From NCBI GenBank assembly GCA_032768795.1, contig CP136492.1:1488001-1552000 (forward strand): 64,000 bases of DNA, in the 5' to 3' direction. Source of the DNA: Tremella fuciformis (lineage: Eukaryota > Basidiomycota > Tremellomycetes > Tremellales > Tremellaceae). The notes beneath the pieces are model-generated. The model ran no database searches. It was not told where the DNA came from and saw nothing but the letters and a program-made list of their open reading frames with translations. The number at the start of each line of letters is the position of its first letter. Position 1 is the first letter of the stretch. Shown piece after piece: positions 19,438-31,299 of the stretch. The position numbers and the translations under genes are program-made.

Positions 19438-21922
19438 ATGGAGGAGATGGCGGTTGAGCGTCGCAACAACCCCTCGAAGGCTAGGAGATCTGCCCCCGAC
19501 AAGCAGAGACGCCTCGGAATGGGCTTGTCAACGGTGCCCAAACTCGCCATCTCCTTGTCTTCCGCGTCGATTGAGGACCTTGAGCAGGATGTCGCGTCGA
19601 TTACCTCGTCTCACCATGGTCGACGAGCGTATGGACATCGTGAGGTGACACGACAAGTATTCGGCGAGCCAACGACATCTTTCCCTACCTCATCCTCACG
19701 ACGTGCTGAAACAACCTCCTCACAGCAAACACAGCTTTCTTCCCCGACGTCCCGCTCGCGGGTATTTGGTACCGTCATACCGTCGTCCAACATCAAGTCA
19801 TCGCCAGCGTCAGACCGAATCAGAGGGAAGCAAAGGGCTGTTGAGACCGACGACATGATCACCCCGAAGCCTGCTCGGAAGACAGCGCGGCGAAGAATCG
19901 ATGCCTCCGACGACTCGGACGAGTCTGACGAACTGAATATCAAACCGAGGTCTTCGATATCGTCGACAAGCCGCAAACGCCCCCCGTCACCTGTATCTGT
20001 GTCCTCGTCTCAGGCATCGGTCGTCGCCCGTAATAGACCGCGGAAGAGGATCGACATACCCTCTACCGCTCGCGTTACGCCTGCCCAGCGTGCCAGCGAT
20101 GTGGAAAGAAAGGCGGCCCGGAGATGCATGTTGAAGCATACGCGCGATGATCAAACACCTACGACCATCAAACAGCCGTCCCTTGGACGTCAGCATGAGA
20201 CTGATGAGTCCGTGGCACCACAACAATTCAAGCGGTCCGCGAAGTCAAGGAAGGCGGACGAAACTCCGATACGCGCAGTCAAGAAGAAAGCAAGCGCTGG
20301 CACCTCTGCACAGGACTTCTTTGCGTCCGTGGAGCAAGAGGCAGTCGACGAGCTACGAGGTCAGGTAGCTGCAGAGATGGCCACACGATCAACAGATGCT
20401 ACGACGTTCTTCGGCGACGTGGAGGCCGATATAAACCGTTTCGATGCGGGCTTGTCGGAGGATCACGAAGTGGAGCTCAGATTCCGAGAAATAGATGCGT
20501 TCAGGTGATGTACGGCGATCCTCCTGGGTCACCCAACTCATGTGCAGAACCACGTCTCCAGACAACAAAGTCGGCGAAGAAGACCACCAGTTCCTCGACG
20601 TCTCTGTGGTCGATCTTTCTGTTGACGATCAGTCATATCTCTGTGCGTGATACACTATTCGCAAGGTCATTGCTCACACACTCAGCCGACTTCGTTGACC
20701 CAGATGACCTCTGCGAGGTGAGTCGTCTTGCGTCGGTGTCCCATCGCTCACTGTGCAGTATTGTAGCAAAGCAATGCCGAGGAATATGTCGGAACACCTT
20801 CGCAAGCTTCGACGCGACCTGTACGCTTGCAGCGAACCTAAACCCAACCCGCAGAATCGCAGAGCTCGCCAAGCACCCTGGCAGCAGAGCATACAGTTCT
20901 GCACAGCTCATTTGGGGGAATCGATCACCATCCCGCTCGGACAGCGAAAGGGGTATCCGGCTACCATCGATTTCGTCAATCTCGACCAGCGGCTGGAGGA
21001 GAGTTGGATCGCCGATCGCCTGAATCAAGTGCTACGAGAACCTGGGCTATGCGAGTCATTCGTGAAGGCGAAACAGGCGATTCTCGTTTCAGGCAAAGTG
21101 AAATGGGACCTGGCCCAGCGAAATCTAGGTCTGCAGGCGATCATACCGGGCTAGTGAGTTCCCGTCATTTTGAGCGATCGAAAGCTGCACTTCATCGATC
21201 ATTCACACGAAGCGCCCTGTCTCACCCACGCTGAGTAGAGCTGACAGGACAGCTATGGTCAGCTTGGTCAGGTTGTCCTCAACACCCACTTTCGCCAGCT
21301 CATCCGATGGGGTGTCCTCCCGCTCGAAGACCATCAAGGGTCTCCCATATTCTCCCCTCTTTCCATCAATGACTTCATCTCCTATGTCCTCATACCAGAA
21401 ACGGCGACCTTGCTTATTATGGAGGACCAAGGGTATCGGCATACCAGCGGGGACAAGGTAGCCTTCGATCGTCGGCACCAGGAAGCAGGTGAGACACGGA
21501 TGGACAGCTGCGAATATGGACGGTGGAAGTTCCCCGAGGATAGCAAACTCGCGAGGGACGTTTTGCGTCAGCTGGATATGGCTGTCAAGCAGAAGAAGGT
21601 CAAATTCAGACGACTCGCCCGATCGAAGAGAGAAGCGGTGGCTCCAAGACCCTCGGATGGAATGTCAGTGGTAGTAGTGGACTCGGATCTGGACGATTCC
21701 TCGACCGCCGCATCGAAAGACGAACTCATCACCCCTCCTTCCGGCAGGACGGGTGATACGAGTAATTTGTCATCATTGAAGAATCGACCAGACTCGCTCT
21801 CGCAGTCGCACGGCTCGCAGCCTCTTTCCCAAGCTAGCTCCAGCGACCCCTGGGCAGACATACCGATAGACGAAGCGTTTTGCCAGGAGATCGACCAATT
21901 CGCCTTGTCGTTCTCACGATGA
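19438..21922 (+). CDS. RTC4: RTC4-like protein (restriction of telomere capping 4)
   Basis: Five exons: 19438..20504, 20548..20642, 20686..20717, 20759..21153, 21253..21922, giving 752 aa. The first ~400 residues are disordered, basic and Ser/Thr-rich. The RTC4-like domain follows: DPDDLCEYCSKAMPRNMSEHL (paired Cys), then IQFCTAHLGES, then GQRKGYPATIDFVNLDQRLE, and PGYYGQLGQVVLNTHF, which is rebuilt exactly across the last intron. After it come FISYVLIPETATLLIMED and CEYGRWKFPED, then an acidic Ser-rich tail. In yeast, RTC4 affects cell growth when telomere capping is defective; its biochemical role is unknown. The intron before the last exon is 99 nt, about twice the usual length here. Confidence 0.87.
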
Positions 21923-22211
21923 CTTACGGGCGTACTTATATGTTGTACATATCTCTCGGCGGGAACATCATATCATGTGTGTGTTGTAGACGATACTCCG
22001 AGCATCTCTGCATACGAAACAGTAGCATTTGCATATTTCAAGACTGTATGTATAGTTGGCGTATGGATCGCGAGAGCCACTTTGCCACTCGCCATACTCG
22101 CGTCGCAAAAGTCAAGACACGTCCAGTGACTGCAAGCTCCTCCCTCACTCACTGAATCATGCTTCGACCTCATTCAACAGGCTCGTGAAGGGGCGAGACA
22201 CCCAGTCGATC

Positions 22212-24166
22212 ATGTCAGTCCGATATCACTGTTCTCACCTCTCGTCGCCGTCCGCACCGCTCGACCCTTCCTACCCGTCGTCGAGCTCGTCCCTCCACCC
22301 TCTACCCGACCTGTACTTCTGCGAAGAATGCGACGCGATACGATGCAATCTCTGCGTGGGCATGGAGGTCGCAAGCTACTACTGTCCAGGATGCAACTTT
22401 GACGTGCCGAGTGCCAACGTGCGAGGGGACAAGAATCGGTGAGATTCTTTCCCCCTTCGCCGTGACCATGCGTTCAATTATCGCACTCGGGCTGATGTGA
22501 TAGATGCGCGCGGTCGTGCTTCTCTTGCCCGCAATGTGCTGCCGTGCTCGCTGTGGCTGGGACAGAAGCGTTGATTGAGCCCGGCACGTCTGTCCAGCCC
22601 CAGACGGGCCCGCCGTATCTCTTGGTCTGTGCGGCGTGCAGGTGGACAAGCCGCGAGATTGGCTGGGAATTCGACAAGCCGTCGAGTATAGCGGGTGCGC
22701 TTTTGTTCACATCTCAATCTTCAGTGTGTCCCGAGACTGCGACTGACCTCTAGCCCAGGTCCAGAAGCTCTACACCGAGCCTGAGACTGTCCAGGCCGAG
22801 TTCGATAGCCTGAAAGACCACTTCGAAGGCTACATAACCCGCTCTGCTCCGGGCACGACGCCGGCGTCGTCCTCGCGCTCGCGCCTCCCGTCTCGGCACA
22901 TCTCACACCTGACCCAAATGGCGGCTAAAGCCCTGCATCGCGAGATCCCGAGTCTGACCGCGACGTCTTCCAAGCGCTTCCGTTCTGGCGCCTCGGGCGA
23001 ATCGAAAGACCAGCCCGGAAAGGACAAGCTAGGATGGGACGAGCTGGCAGATTACTCCACGAGGCTGCCGTGGAAAGACGCAGAGATGGACGAGCTGGAC
23101 ATGGAAAGTCTCGACTCGACCGGACCCTCGGGACTTGCCGCACTTGACGTGCGGTGGACGTCTAGCTGGCACGGCGATGTTAGAGCAGCCAAGCAGCTTC
23201 CCCAGCGACTCAAGCTCCTAACGAAGATGACGAAACGCTGTCCAGATCCTGGTTGCCGACACCTGCTCATACAGCCCGATACGAAGACGACACGCATGAA
23301 GATCAAGATGGTGGCTATGAATTACCTGCCCGTGGTCGAAGTAGGCCGCCGAAGACGGCGGCTCGGCCTGAGCAGCTTGTTCGAGGCCAATGAGGGTCTT
23401 TCTGCCGAGGATCTGGAGAAGAGAAGACGGGAGAGGCGGCGGACACGCGCTCCAGGCAAGGATGAAGACGAGGACGTGGGGGCAGCCTTGATCCCAGGAG
23501 AAGTGGTGCGCTATTTAGGCTGTCCGCGGAATGACCACTGATCGATAGTACACCTTCCAGCTCGCATTCACCAACCCTCTCTACGATCCTATACAGATCC
23601 GCTTGACTCAGTCGACCCGGAGGAGCGAGAAAGATGACCAAGTCTTGGTCCACATCTCTCATCCTCACTTCACCGTCTCAGCACTCAAAGATGCCTGGTC
23701 CTACGAAGACGAAGAGGAAGAAGACGATCCTATGCTCGGAGTCGATGCCTCGACACTGGACGGCAGCGAAGAGGCTCCCAGTACCCTCGGGAAAAGGTCG
23801 AGGCTGAGTGTGCTGCATACCGGCGGCGGCCTGTCGTCGAGGGACAAACGCAAGCTTGAAAGCGGAGTTGAGAAGAAGGGCAATGTCAGTAAAGTGGTTG
23901 TCGAGTTGGAAGTACATCCCGAAGCTCGAGGGCCGGCCGAGGTGAGCTGACAGACGTGACGATAGTAGCTTTCAGCTGACCGACAGGCCGACTTTGAGGT
24001 ACGCTTCACCTACCGCGCCGATGACCCCGGGGCGGACGAGAAGGGCGAGAAGGGCGGAGAAGAGTACAGAACGTTCACATTCTGGACCAGGGTATGCTTT
24101 GGCCAGATTGTCGCCAAGGTGCAAGACGTCGAGCCGGCCGTCATGGACGCCGAGACCACTCTATGA
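22212..24166 (+). CDS. DCTN4: Dynactin subunit p62 (DCTN4)
   Basis: Five exons: 22212..22438, 22504..22694, 22754..23505, 23549..23941, 23987..24166, giving 580 aa. The N-terminus has the zinc-binding Cys pairs of dynactin p62: YFCEECDAIRCNLC, YYCPGCNFDVPSANV and, across intron 1, RCARSCFSCPQC, plus LVCAACRWTS. The middle keeps the family core (LLTKMTKRCPDPGCRHLLIQPD, then KIKMVAMNYLPVVEV), and the end has FTNPLYDPIQIRL and a final beta-rich segment (EVRFTYRADD, FTFWTRVCFGQIV). p62 is part of the pointed-end complex of dynactin, which activates dynein and positions it on cargo and the nuclear envelope. Same strand as RTC4, 289 nt downstream. Confidence 0.92.
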
Positions 24167-24537
24167 GATATGCATGACCATCTCGGCGTCGCGTGGTAGA
24201 GAACTGGGTTTACGTAGGCCGCCTTGTCTGGCTGGGTGGTGGTGCCTGTATGTCCGAACCCGCGGACTCGCAGCCAAGCCATGCCATTTACCTGCTGGGA
24301 ACGCGCTCAATCCTGTTTGCAGCGGATAGTCCTATTCATATCATCCTCATTGACTCTCAACACCATGGTAGATCCGCTCCCAGCATAGCAGAGGCTCGTC
24401 GTCCACCCCATCAAAGCTTGAGATAGGCTTTACGGACTAGTCTCGCACGGTCAGACACGCAACGCCTCCGCGCGCCTTCTTGGAGCGTTTCGACCTGGAG
24501 CCAGCCAGTCCGAGACGGGAAGACGGGGACCAGAGCC
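24167..24537. other. Intergenic region
   Basis: 371 nt between the dynactin p62 stop and the next start on the same strand; presumably 3' UTR plus promoter. Short open frames here have no recognisable product. Confidence 0.45.
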
Positions 24538-27500
24538 ATGACGGCGCCTCTCAATGTCGTCACGCGCTCGCCGGGCGGACTGCATCTCAGCACGCTGGCT
24601 GCAGGGGGCTCGAGTGCGCTGGGCAGGTCGGGATCAGGAGATGCGTCAGACCTCATGGCTCGTTCGCCAAGCGGTACGTCCTGTCCTTTCACCACCACTT
24701 CCCGCTTCCTGCAATCAACCTGCCCGTATCAGCCCCGCTCCCGCAGCACCGAGGACACGAGTGTCCGAGCGCCGTCAGCCGAGAATCGCTGATGCGCAGC
24801 TATATCTACCGCGTCTGAATCTTCCCAGCACTTTCCACTACGGCCTGGTCAACCCCCGCGCCGCCCTTCGTCTGTAGGACTAGACTACTACTGGTCTTCT
24901 GCGGCTGGGAACGGTCCTTCCTCATCCACCTCATCGCTCGCCAGCTCGCACGCCTCGCCGACATCGCCGTACCAGCTCCTTCACGCGCAGATGCGCTCCA
25001 AGTCCCACATGTCGCTCAAGGAGCTCATCGAGCAAGAAGCCGCTGCGTCCGCCGCCCAAGGCTTGACTGCCGGGCAGGGGCTGGGGCCAATGGGCGACGT
25101 ACCGCAACCTCGGCCCCCGCTGTACTCTCACTGGTCAGACTCGACCGATCCAGGCCCGTCCAATCGACGTATACACATCGTTAGCTATCCCTCCTCTTCC
25201 TCTGGCAATCTGCCCATGGCTTCGCCGGTGAGCGGGCTCGGTATGGAAGACGAGCCGAGCCCCGTGTCCACTTCGAGCAAGTACTCGGACTCTGAGCGCG
25301 GCGTCGACAGCCTCAGAATGAACACGCTCGATACGACTTCCGGGCACTCTGGTCATTCGCCAGTCGACCCGAACTTCGACTTCAGCCGCTCTTACAATCA
25401 GGACGGTATGCCTGCGATATCGAGCCCGATAGAGGCGTCTGACTATGATCATGATCCTGATCACGTCAGGGCAAGCATGACTTCCGAGTCCACCTTCCGC
25501 GAGAGCAACCAGGATCTCACGGCCGCGCAGCACGAGCTGCTGATGCGCACGCCGGTGGCTCCTGTTTGGCCAGACAGCCCGTCAGCTCCCGGCTATCCAG
25601 CGACCGGGAGAATCCGTCACCATCGGCAGCCTGCAGAAGACCATTCGCCCATCACTCCCGGGGTGGATACCACACCGACCCGGGCGGCGCAACCGAGGGA
25701 AATGCAGACTCTGCCAGGCGGAGGACGGTTAGCTTTCGTCGCACCTGCCGATGTCTCCCGCAAATCGATAGTGGCATTAGAGAGGGAAGTCGAAGCCTCA
25801 GACATCAAAGACAAGATGCGCATACAAGTAGACGGGAAGGACGAAGTGCCTCAAAGCGCGCCTGCCTGGCAAGGCGAGTTCGGCCTGAACACCGAGTCGG
25901 AAGGCGAGGAGACCATCAAGAGAAGGAACAAGAGGACGACCATGCCTGCACTACCGGCCTCCTCTTCCTCCAGTCTGGCTGACAGTCTCCTGAGCTCGAC
26001 CACGCCACCTCAAGGCGACTCGCCGGAGAAGCCGGGCGAAATGCGAAGTCGAGCCGGCAGCAGAGACAGTCGGACCGGACTGCAAAGCCCAGAGATCCCA
26101 ATGCGCAGCTCTTTACGGGGCCAGTGAGTGTCTGCCGTAAGCGGAAAGCGCATGCCTCTGACCCAAAAGAGCGAATCCGAAACCGCCAGTAGGCACTTCC
26201 CGATTGAGTGTGTCAGACCCGAAAACAGTCCCCCTCATCATCAACACGGCATCTTCACCCGCTCCGAGTCCACCACGACCCCCTGCCGGCCCGCGGCGGC
26301 CATCCCGGTCGCCTGACCGCGTCCAGTCGCCTGAACTGCCCAAGTCGAACACCATCAGCGACCTTACCGACATGCTTGGCGGGGCCATCGATGCTATCGG
26401 CTTGATAGATTCGCGCGACACACCACCTCCAAACATCTTTGAGCCGCCGAAAGACAGACCGGTTCCCTCAACGAACGTTTCCTCAGCTTCGCTTGCTCCG
26501 CCTGCCCCTGTCGACATCGACCTTGCATCGCTGTCCTCCGCCTCTACGACCTCCATACCCTTGCGTGGAGCGACGTGGTCTGACTCTGGCTCTCAAGCCT
26601 CTTTGCCAATATCCGTTAGGCGCTCGACACACCCTTTGCAGATCCTTAAGACACCCTCAATGTTGTCTATGAGATCAGCTGCCAAACTCAATGCAGCAGA
26701 TCTGGCGTCCTCCCCACCGGGAACCATCAGCATGCAGAGACCGTGGCCCGGCGCCATGGTCTATGGAAATATCAAGGGTCTCAAGACGGCTGGCGACCGT
26801 GCAAAGGGATACGCCAAGGCGATCAACGAGCTGTCTCGAGCCGATACCGGCTTGAGGGTCTGGATAGAGGGATCCTGTACGTCTTGCCTTGACAATTAAC
26901 ATCTCAGCTGATAGTCCTAGTGGCTCAGGCAAATCGGCAGCCTATGAGGCTTTCTTCAAAGGCAGCCACGCACGCTGGGCTTGGTATCCGGTCAATCTCG
27001 ATCAGCGCTCCTCTGCACCCATCCGACCCGAATCTGCTACAGACACATCCTCGAGAGGTCTCGAGCGGTTCCGAGTTCCCGATGAGGGCGGATGCGACCA
27101 CTGCAAGAGAGATTTCATCTCGCCTGATGGATCCGAACGACCAGCCCACTGCACTTCCTGCCAACTTGCCGTATCCGCAACTTCAGCAGCAGTATCAGTA
27201 CCAGTATGGCGGCGGTATGAAGCCAAGCATGTCCATGACGAGTGTCGCCTCTGCTGCGTCGAGCAAGAAGGGATTCTTGGCGGCGTTCGGACGGATGGGC
27301 AAGAAGGACTCGACAGCACCGGGTCTCGGTCCACCGTCGGGCGGTGCAGCCAAGAAGGATGTCAGGGGTCTCCCCATCTCTGCTCCTAGCAGCGGCCCCG
27401 GTGGTCCGAAACGGTCCGACTCACCGCAGCGAGACGCCTTTGCGGGCAGTTCAAGAATGCAACAGAGCATGACGACGCCCATGGGTCCTCGCGGTCCCAG

Positions 27501-27922
27501 GGGCAGCTACACGCCACCTCCAGGCATGACCATGGACCGTACTGGTATGGAAGCCAATACCACACAGGGACCACGCGGCAGTCTGGACACCGGCCTGTCA
27601 AGAATGTCACCAACGATGAGAGGTAGTGTCGATATGGGCCGGAACGCAAAGACGAGCATGCCGGCCAGAAGCTCCCCAATGGCCCTCGGCTCCATGACGG
27701 TCGGGGGTCCAGCCGACGCAGCTAGAGAAGCCGAATTGAGGGCAATGTCGGACGTTCTCCCGCACGTCGAGCGGCAAGTGTTGAGGGTCTACTTGATGCG
27801 TTACGGAGAACAGATGGGCGCGATCAGGTGAGTTCCCAACGCATACCTGCAGGGAGGAAGTCTTGCTGACGTACAGCGCCTACCTGGAAGACGAACAGCG
27901 GGGAGCGGTGGCGCGGGCGTGA
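24538..27922 (+). CDS. Long disordered Ser/Pro-rich fungal protein, 1041 aa
   Basis: Five exons: 24538..24673, 24800..26123, 26170..26876, 26915..27827, 27877..27922. No named domain was recognised. Most of it is low-complexity Ser/Pro/Arg sequence with many SP/TP sites, as in cell-cycle- or kinase-regulated scaffolds. Three short stretches look ordered and are probably conserved: MRSKSHMSLKELIEQEAAA; VYGNIKGLKTAGDRAKGYAKAINE with ADTGLRVWIEG; and the C-terminal helix VLPHVERQVLRVYLMRYGEQ ending AYLEDEQRG. A Met/Gly/Pro-rich region (MGPRGPRGSYTPPPGMTMDR) precedes it. Intron 1 is long (126 nt). The acceptor before exon 3 is CTGACCCAAAAG, needed to keep the frame. It ends 77 nt from the convergent eIF2B-alpha stop. 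Confidence 0.75.
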
Positions 27923-27999
27923 GAGTGTCTCTTTTGGGTGTCTTTCACGGACGATTATGTGCACATAGTGTATGCATACTCGTACCCTAGTCTCGCAAG

Positions 28000-29383
28000 C
28001 TATGACGAGAACTGCGCAACCAGGTATTGGCTGACCGATGTGGGGCTCAATGGAGCTCCAAGATCGGTGATGATGAAGTCGATCAAGTCGGGGGTGGTCA
28101 CATCGACCGTCGGATTCAGCCTCTCCATCTCCTCGCTCATACCTTGCAACCTTGCCCCTGCTGACGTCTTGATCGCTTTGGGCGAGCTGGAGGTCGACAC
28201 GGTCCCCTGATGGTGTTCTGGCGGCTGGGGCGAGACGGATCGCAAGGGCGGTCGAGGCTGTGGTACAGATGACGGGAAAGAAAGGGGGACTTCGGGTGAC
28301 GCCAGGCGGGGCATGGGGAGGTCTGTCTGAGAGAGGGGATAATGGCGCAGGAACTTGTACGATTCCGCGAGGGCGTAGAAGGGCTTTTGGAAGGCTTTGG
28401 CGACCAGGGCGACCTGATACGTCCCGACAGAGGAGACAAGCCCCTGCGAGTCAGACTGCCGAAAATTGTCCTGGGCGAATAACGCACTCCGCTTTCTACC
28501 ACTGCTTCCGAGCCCACCAACACGAGATCGACACGCTCCATCACGTATCCGACCGCCGAGTCGAGCAGGACCGTACACGGTACACCGGCCGCTGTGAGAA
28601 TCTGATGTGTCTTCATCCTGCTCTCAGCACAAACTCCCCAGCGTGAGAAAGAATCAGACGCACCCGAGACAGGCCGGACGAGCTTCTGTCACGTATACCT
28701 TGACCCGCTTGTGCTGTTTGTGCGCCTTGAGGATAGTCTGCACAACAGGCTTGGAGTAGCTATGCGTGAGGATCTGATCTCAGCTCATTTCACACACGTG
28801 GTCCAGCTAAGCGCACAGTGCAGTCATCCCTCAGAAAGCCGACAGCAAGATCGGCGATCTTTTCTCGACATTGCGGGGCAGTCTGCGTGCAGAAAGACCG
28901 CCCTTGGCTGATGAGGCTCCGCTTGTACGCCGAGAACTCCTCGAAGCCGCCGCTGGAAAGGGAGAAGAAGCGCTCCCATAGCTGACACCCGGCTCGCACG
29001 CCGAGACTCGCCTGTGTATCGACGAGCATCTGCCGGCCGTGCAGCAGCTCTGTGGCAAGACCGGTGATGGTCGTCGCTACTCGTCAGCATCACCTCTCAT
29101 GTAATCGTCCGGGGATCCTTTCACCTGAAGACGCTTCCATCAGCTCTACCAAGGCAAGGATTGCAGCTATAGGGTGCGGCATCTGGCATGAGCTCCAGGC
29201 CCGGCTTGTAGGGTAAGAATGACCGACATGCTCTTCCTCGGATGCTCGCTTGTACGCCGCGACCACATCGAAGCCCCGAGGCGACGCGAGGATGCCCCCG
29301 GAAGCTGCTGATCGTGGTCTGGGCATCGAGCCGCCTGCTTGAGGCGGGGGCACGCTGAATGCGGCGGGACTCGCAAGGGACAT
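28000..29383 (-). CDS. GCN3: Translation initiation factor eIF2B subunit alpha
   Basis: Six exons, complement(28000..28443, 28488..28617, 28664..28773, 28817..29076, 29125..29182, 29228..29383), 385 aa. Family signatures appear in order: [121 protein letters not shown] and the closing NPTVDVTTPDLIDFIITDLG. eIF2B is the guanine-nucleotide exchange factor for eIF2; the alpha subunit senses phosphorylated eIF2 (general amino acid control). The protein is ~80 residues longer than usual because of a Ser/Pro-rich insert (~70 aa) between the SYKF block and the C-terminal motif, and an N-terminal Pro/Ser extension. Confidence 0.94.
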
Positions 29384-29528
29384 GTCGCTACTTGAAAGGC
29401 AGAAGCAAAATGGGATGTGTCGAGTTGGACAAAGCTCAGTGACTATGAAACACGTGGAAATCTCGTGGCCTCCGCTTTGCAGCAAGACAGATATGCAATG
29501 CATGTTGGCGTGCTCCAGACGTCAGGCA

Positions 29529-31119
29529 TCATGAGGCTTCTGCGCGCAGGCCGCGATGTCGCCGTATCGCTTCATCTGCCTCTCTTCTGCCTTCGGCAAA
29601 CCCGATGTCTTTGGAATATTTCGAGGCTTCACGGAAGTGTCTAACCGCAGTGGCGGTGTCCCCTCCCATCTGTGCTGTCAGCTCGACTGTATCCCGAAAG
29701 TGAGGGTGAATGTACTTCTGCCAGCATACCAAGATTGTACAGGCCCACACTTCTTGCACGGGCACAGACGGAAGCGCCTTGTAGCGGTTTGCCATCGTCA
29801 TCCAAGCCCTGTTCCGCTATTTGTAGAGCGCGATCACACCAAGATTTCGAGACCCTGGCCGTCGTTTGGTCAGACGCATTCAGAGCGCGCGCTGAGAGGG
29901 ACGTCATGAACTGCGAAAGTCAGTCGATTTATCGAGCCGTCTCGCCTCTCTCACCAATGCCGCTGCACATCAGTGCATACCACTGGATGGGTCTTTCAGA
30001 CTCACCTTGACAACGATCTTGTATTGGAGGGCTATCTCCTTGTGGTGGAAGCAGCACCGAGATTGCCTGGATAAGCAGTTGAGCAGACAAGTCGTTTCGC
30101 CCTTTGCGCGCGTACACATCGGCAAGAGACTCCATGGTCATCGCAAGCCCACGCCGATTCAGTCCTCCGCCTTCCGTCTCCTTATCCGGCAATACTACAT
30201 CTCTCCCTGCCACCACTGGACGCCCTGTTGCTGCAGGCGAGGCTCCGGGCAGGAGGCCGAGACGGAGCATCGCTGCCAGTGCCTCCTCGAGATATTTCTC
30301 GGCAGCGGCGTCCCATGTTCGACCCTCCTCGCCGCTGCCCTCAATCGGGTACGGCGGCGGTGCTGGCATGCTTCCCAGCTGCAGCGCCACCTCTCCCAGT
30401 TTCTGCGAGAGCTTAATGGCTCGTTTGTGCTCTTCCTCCCCGCACTTATCTCCATCGGGCAGCACGGCTGCCGCGTAGTCACTCTTGAGTGCCGACGGCC
30501 CGAAGAGCTGCCGAGACTCCCGCAGAGTGGTGTACACTTTCAGTAGCTGGTCATCTTCCTCAAGAATCGCGGCTAGGCTGATGTAGATCCCTGAGATCTT
30601 CAGGAGTCGTTGTGGTTCGAGCGAGCCTTGAGGTAGACTCAAAGCAGCATCAATCGCTCTTCCTCTATCAGCGGTGCTCGCCTTCATGTTGCCGACGTAC
30701 TGCTTGAAATACCGCTCGGAAAGATCAATCTTGCCTTGGTTACGGGCCTTGAGGGCAGCTCTGAGCGGTACGCGAACGGGCTCGGGCCATGTTCGGAGGG
30801 TGAAGTAGAATTCCAGTCTAGAGTGTTAGCTAGCATCACTCCTGGTAGATGAGGAGACTCGCAACCCATAGATGGTCAAGAGCAGGCCCAGTCCAACCAG
30901 TCCGCCAAACAAATGGGATACCTTGGGTCGAAAGCGGCTGCTTGACTCCGCCGGGCTCGTCGGTGTTGAAAAGCGGCGGATGGAGACTGACGAAGTCGAA
31001 GGGTATCTTGCCACTCCAGATCGTCGGCCGAGAGGGAGTGCCGATCGCGAAGTCGTTCTTGCCTGCGCAGCCACTAGGCGATGAGCCAGACGCTTCGCAG
31101 GCGTCAAGCTTTGTGACAT
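29529..31119 (-). CDS. Mitochondrial TPR protein, MGR3-like
   Basis: Five exons, complement(29529..29669, 29716..29910, 29955..29962, 30006..30817, 30863..31119), 470 aa. The N-terminus is Arg/Ser-rich (MSQSLTPAKRLAHRLVAAQAR) like a mitochondrial presequence, then one transmembrane helix (LFGGLVGLGLLLTIYGL). Helical repeats follow (GKIDLSERYFKQYV, LLKISGIYISLAAILEED, AAAEKYLEEALAAMLRLG, ESLADVYARKGRNDLSAQLL, ARSVGLYNLGMLAEMGGD), typical of TPR. The layout matches Mgr3, an adaptor of the yeast i-AAA protease in the inner membrane. Exon 3 is an 8-nt micro-exon. The first intron needs a GC donor (after base 30863) to continue the frame into LEFYFTLRTWP. Family assignment beyond 'TPR, membrane-anchored' is moderate. 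Confidence 0.75.
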
Positions 31120-31299
31120 TGTCGTGCGGCAACACTGACCATGCGGCATGACTGACCCAGCTGTAAAGTACTTTACCCCAGACTGGTCGTGCCTGATACC
31201 ATCGTCACTCCGGCGTTGACAGCCCGGTCCATCGTACGTTTCTCGCTGTTGCATTCTTTCTTCAACAACAGTCTGCTCGAATGTCAAGCGAGCACTGGC

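Noticed and set aside
21203..21478. Small minus-strand protein-like frame
   Set aside because: It overlaps the last RTC4 exon, whose plus-strand frame completes the conserved PGYYGQ motif exactly across the intron; the minus frame is a shadow.
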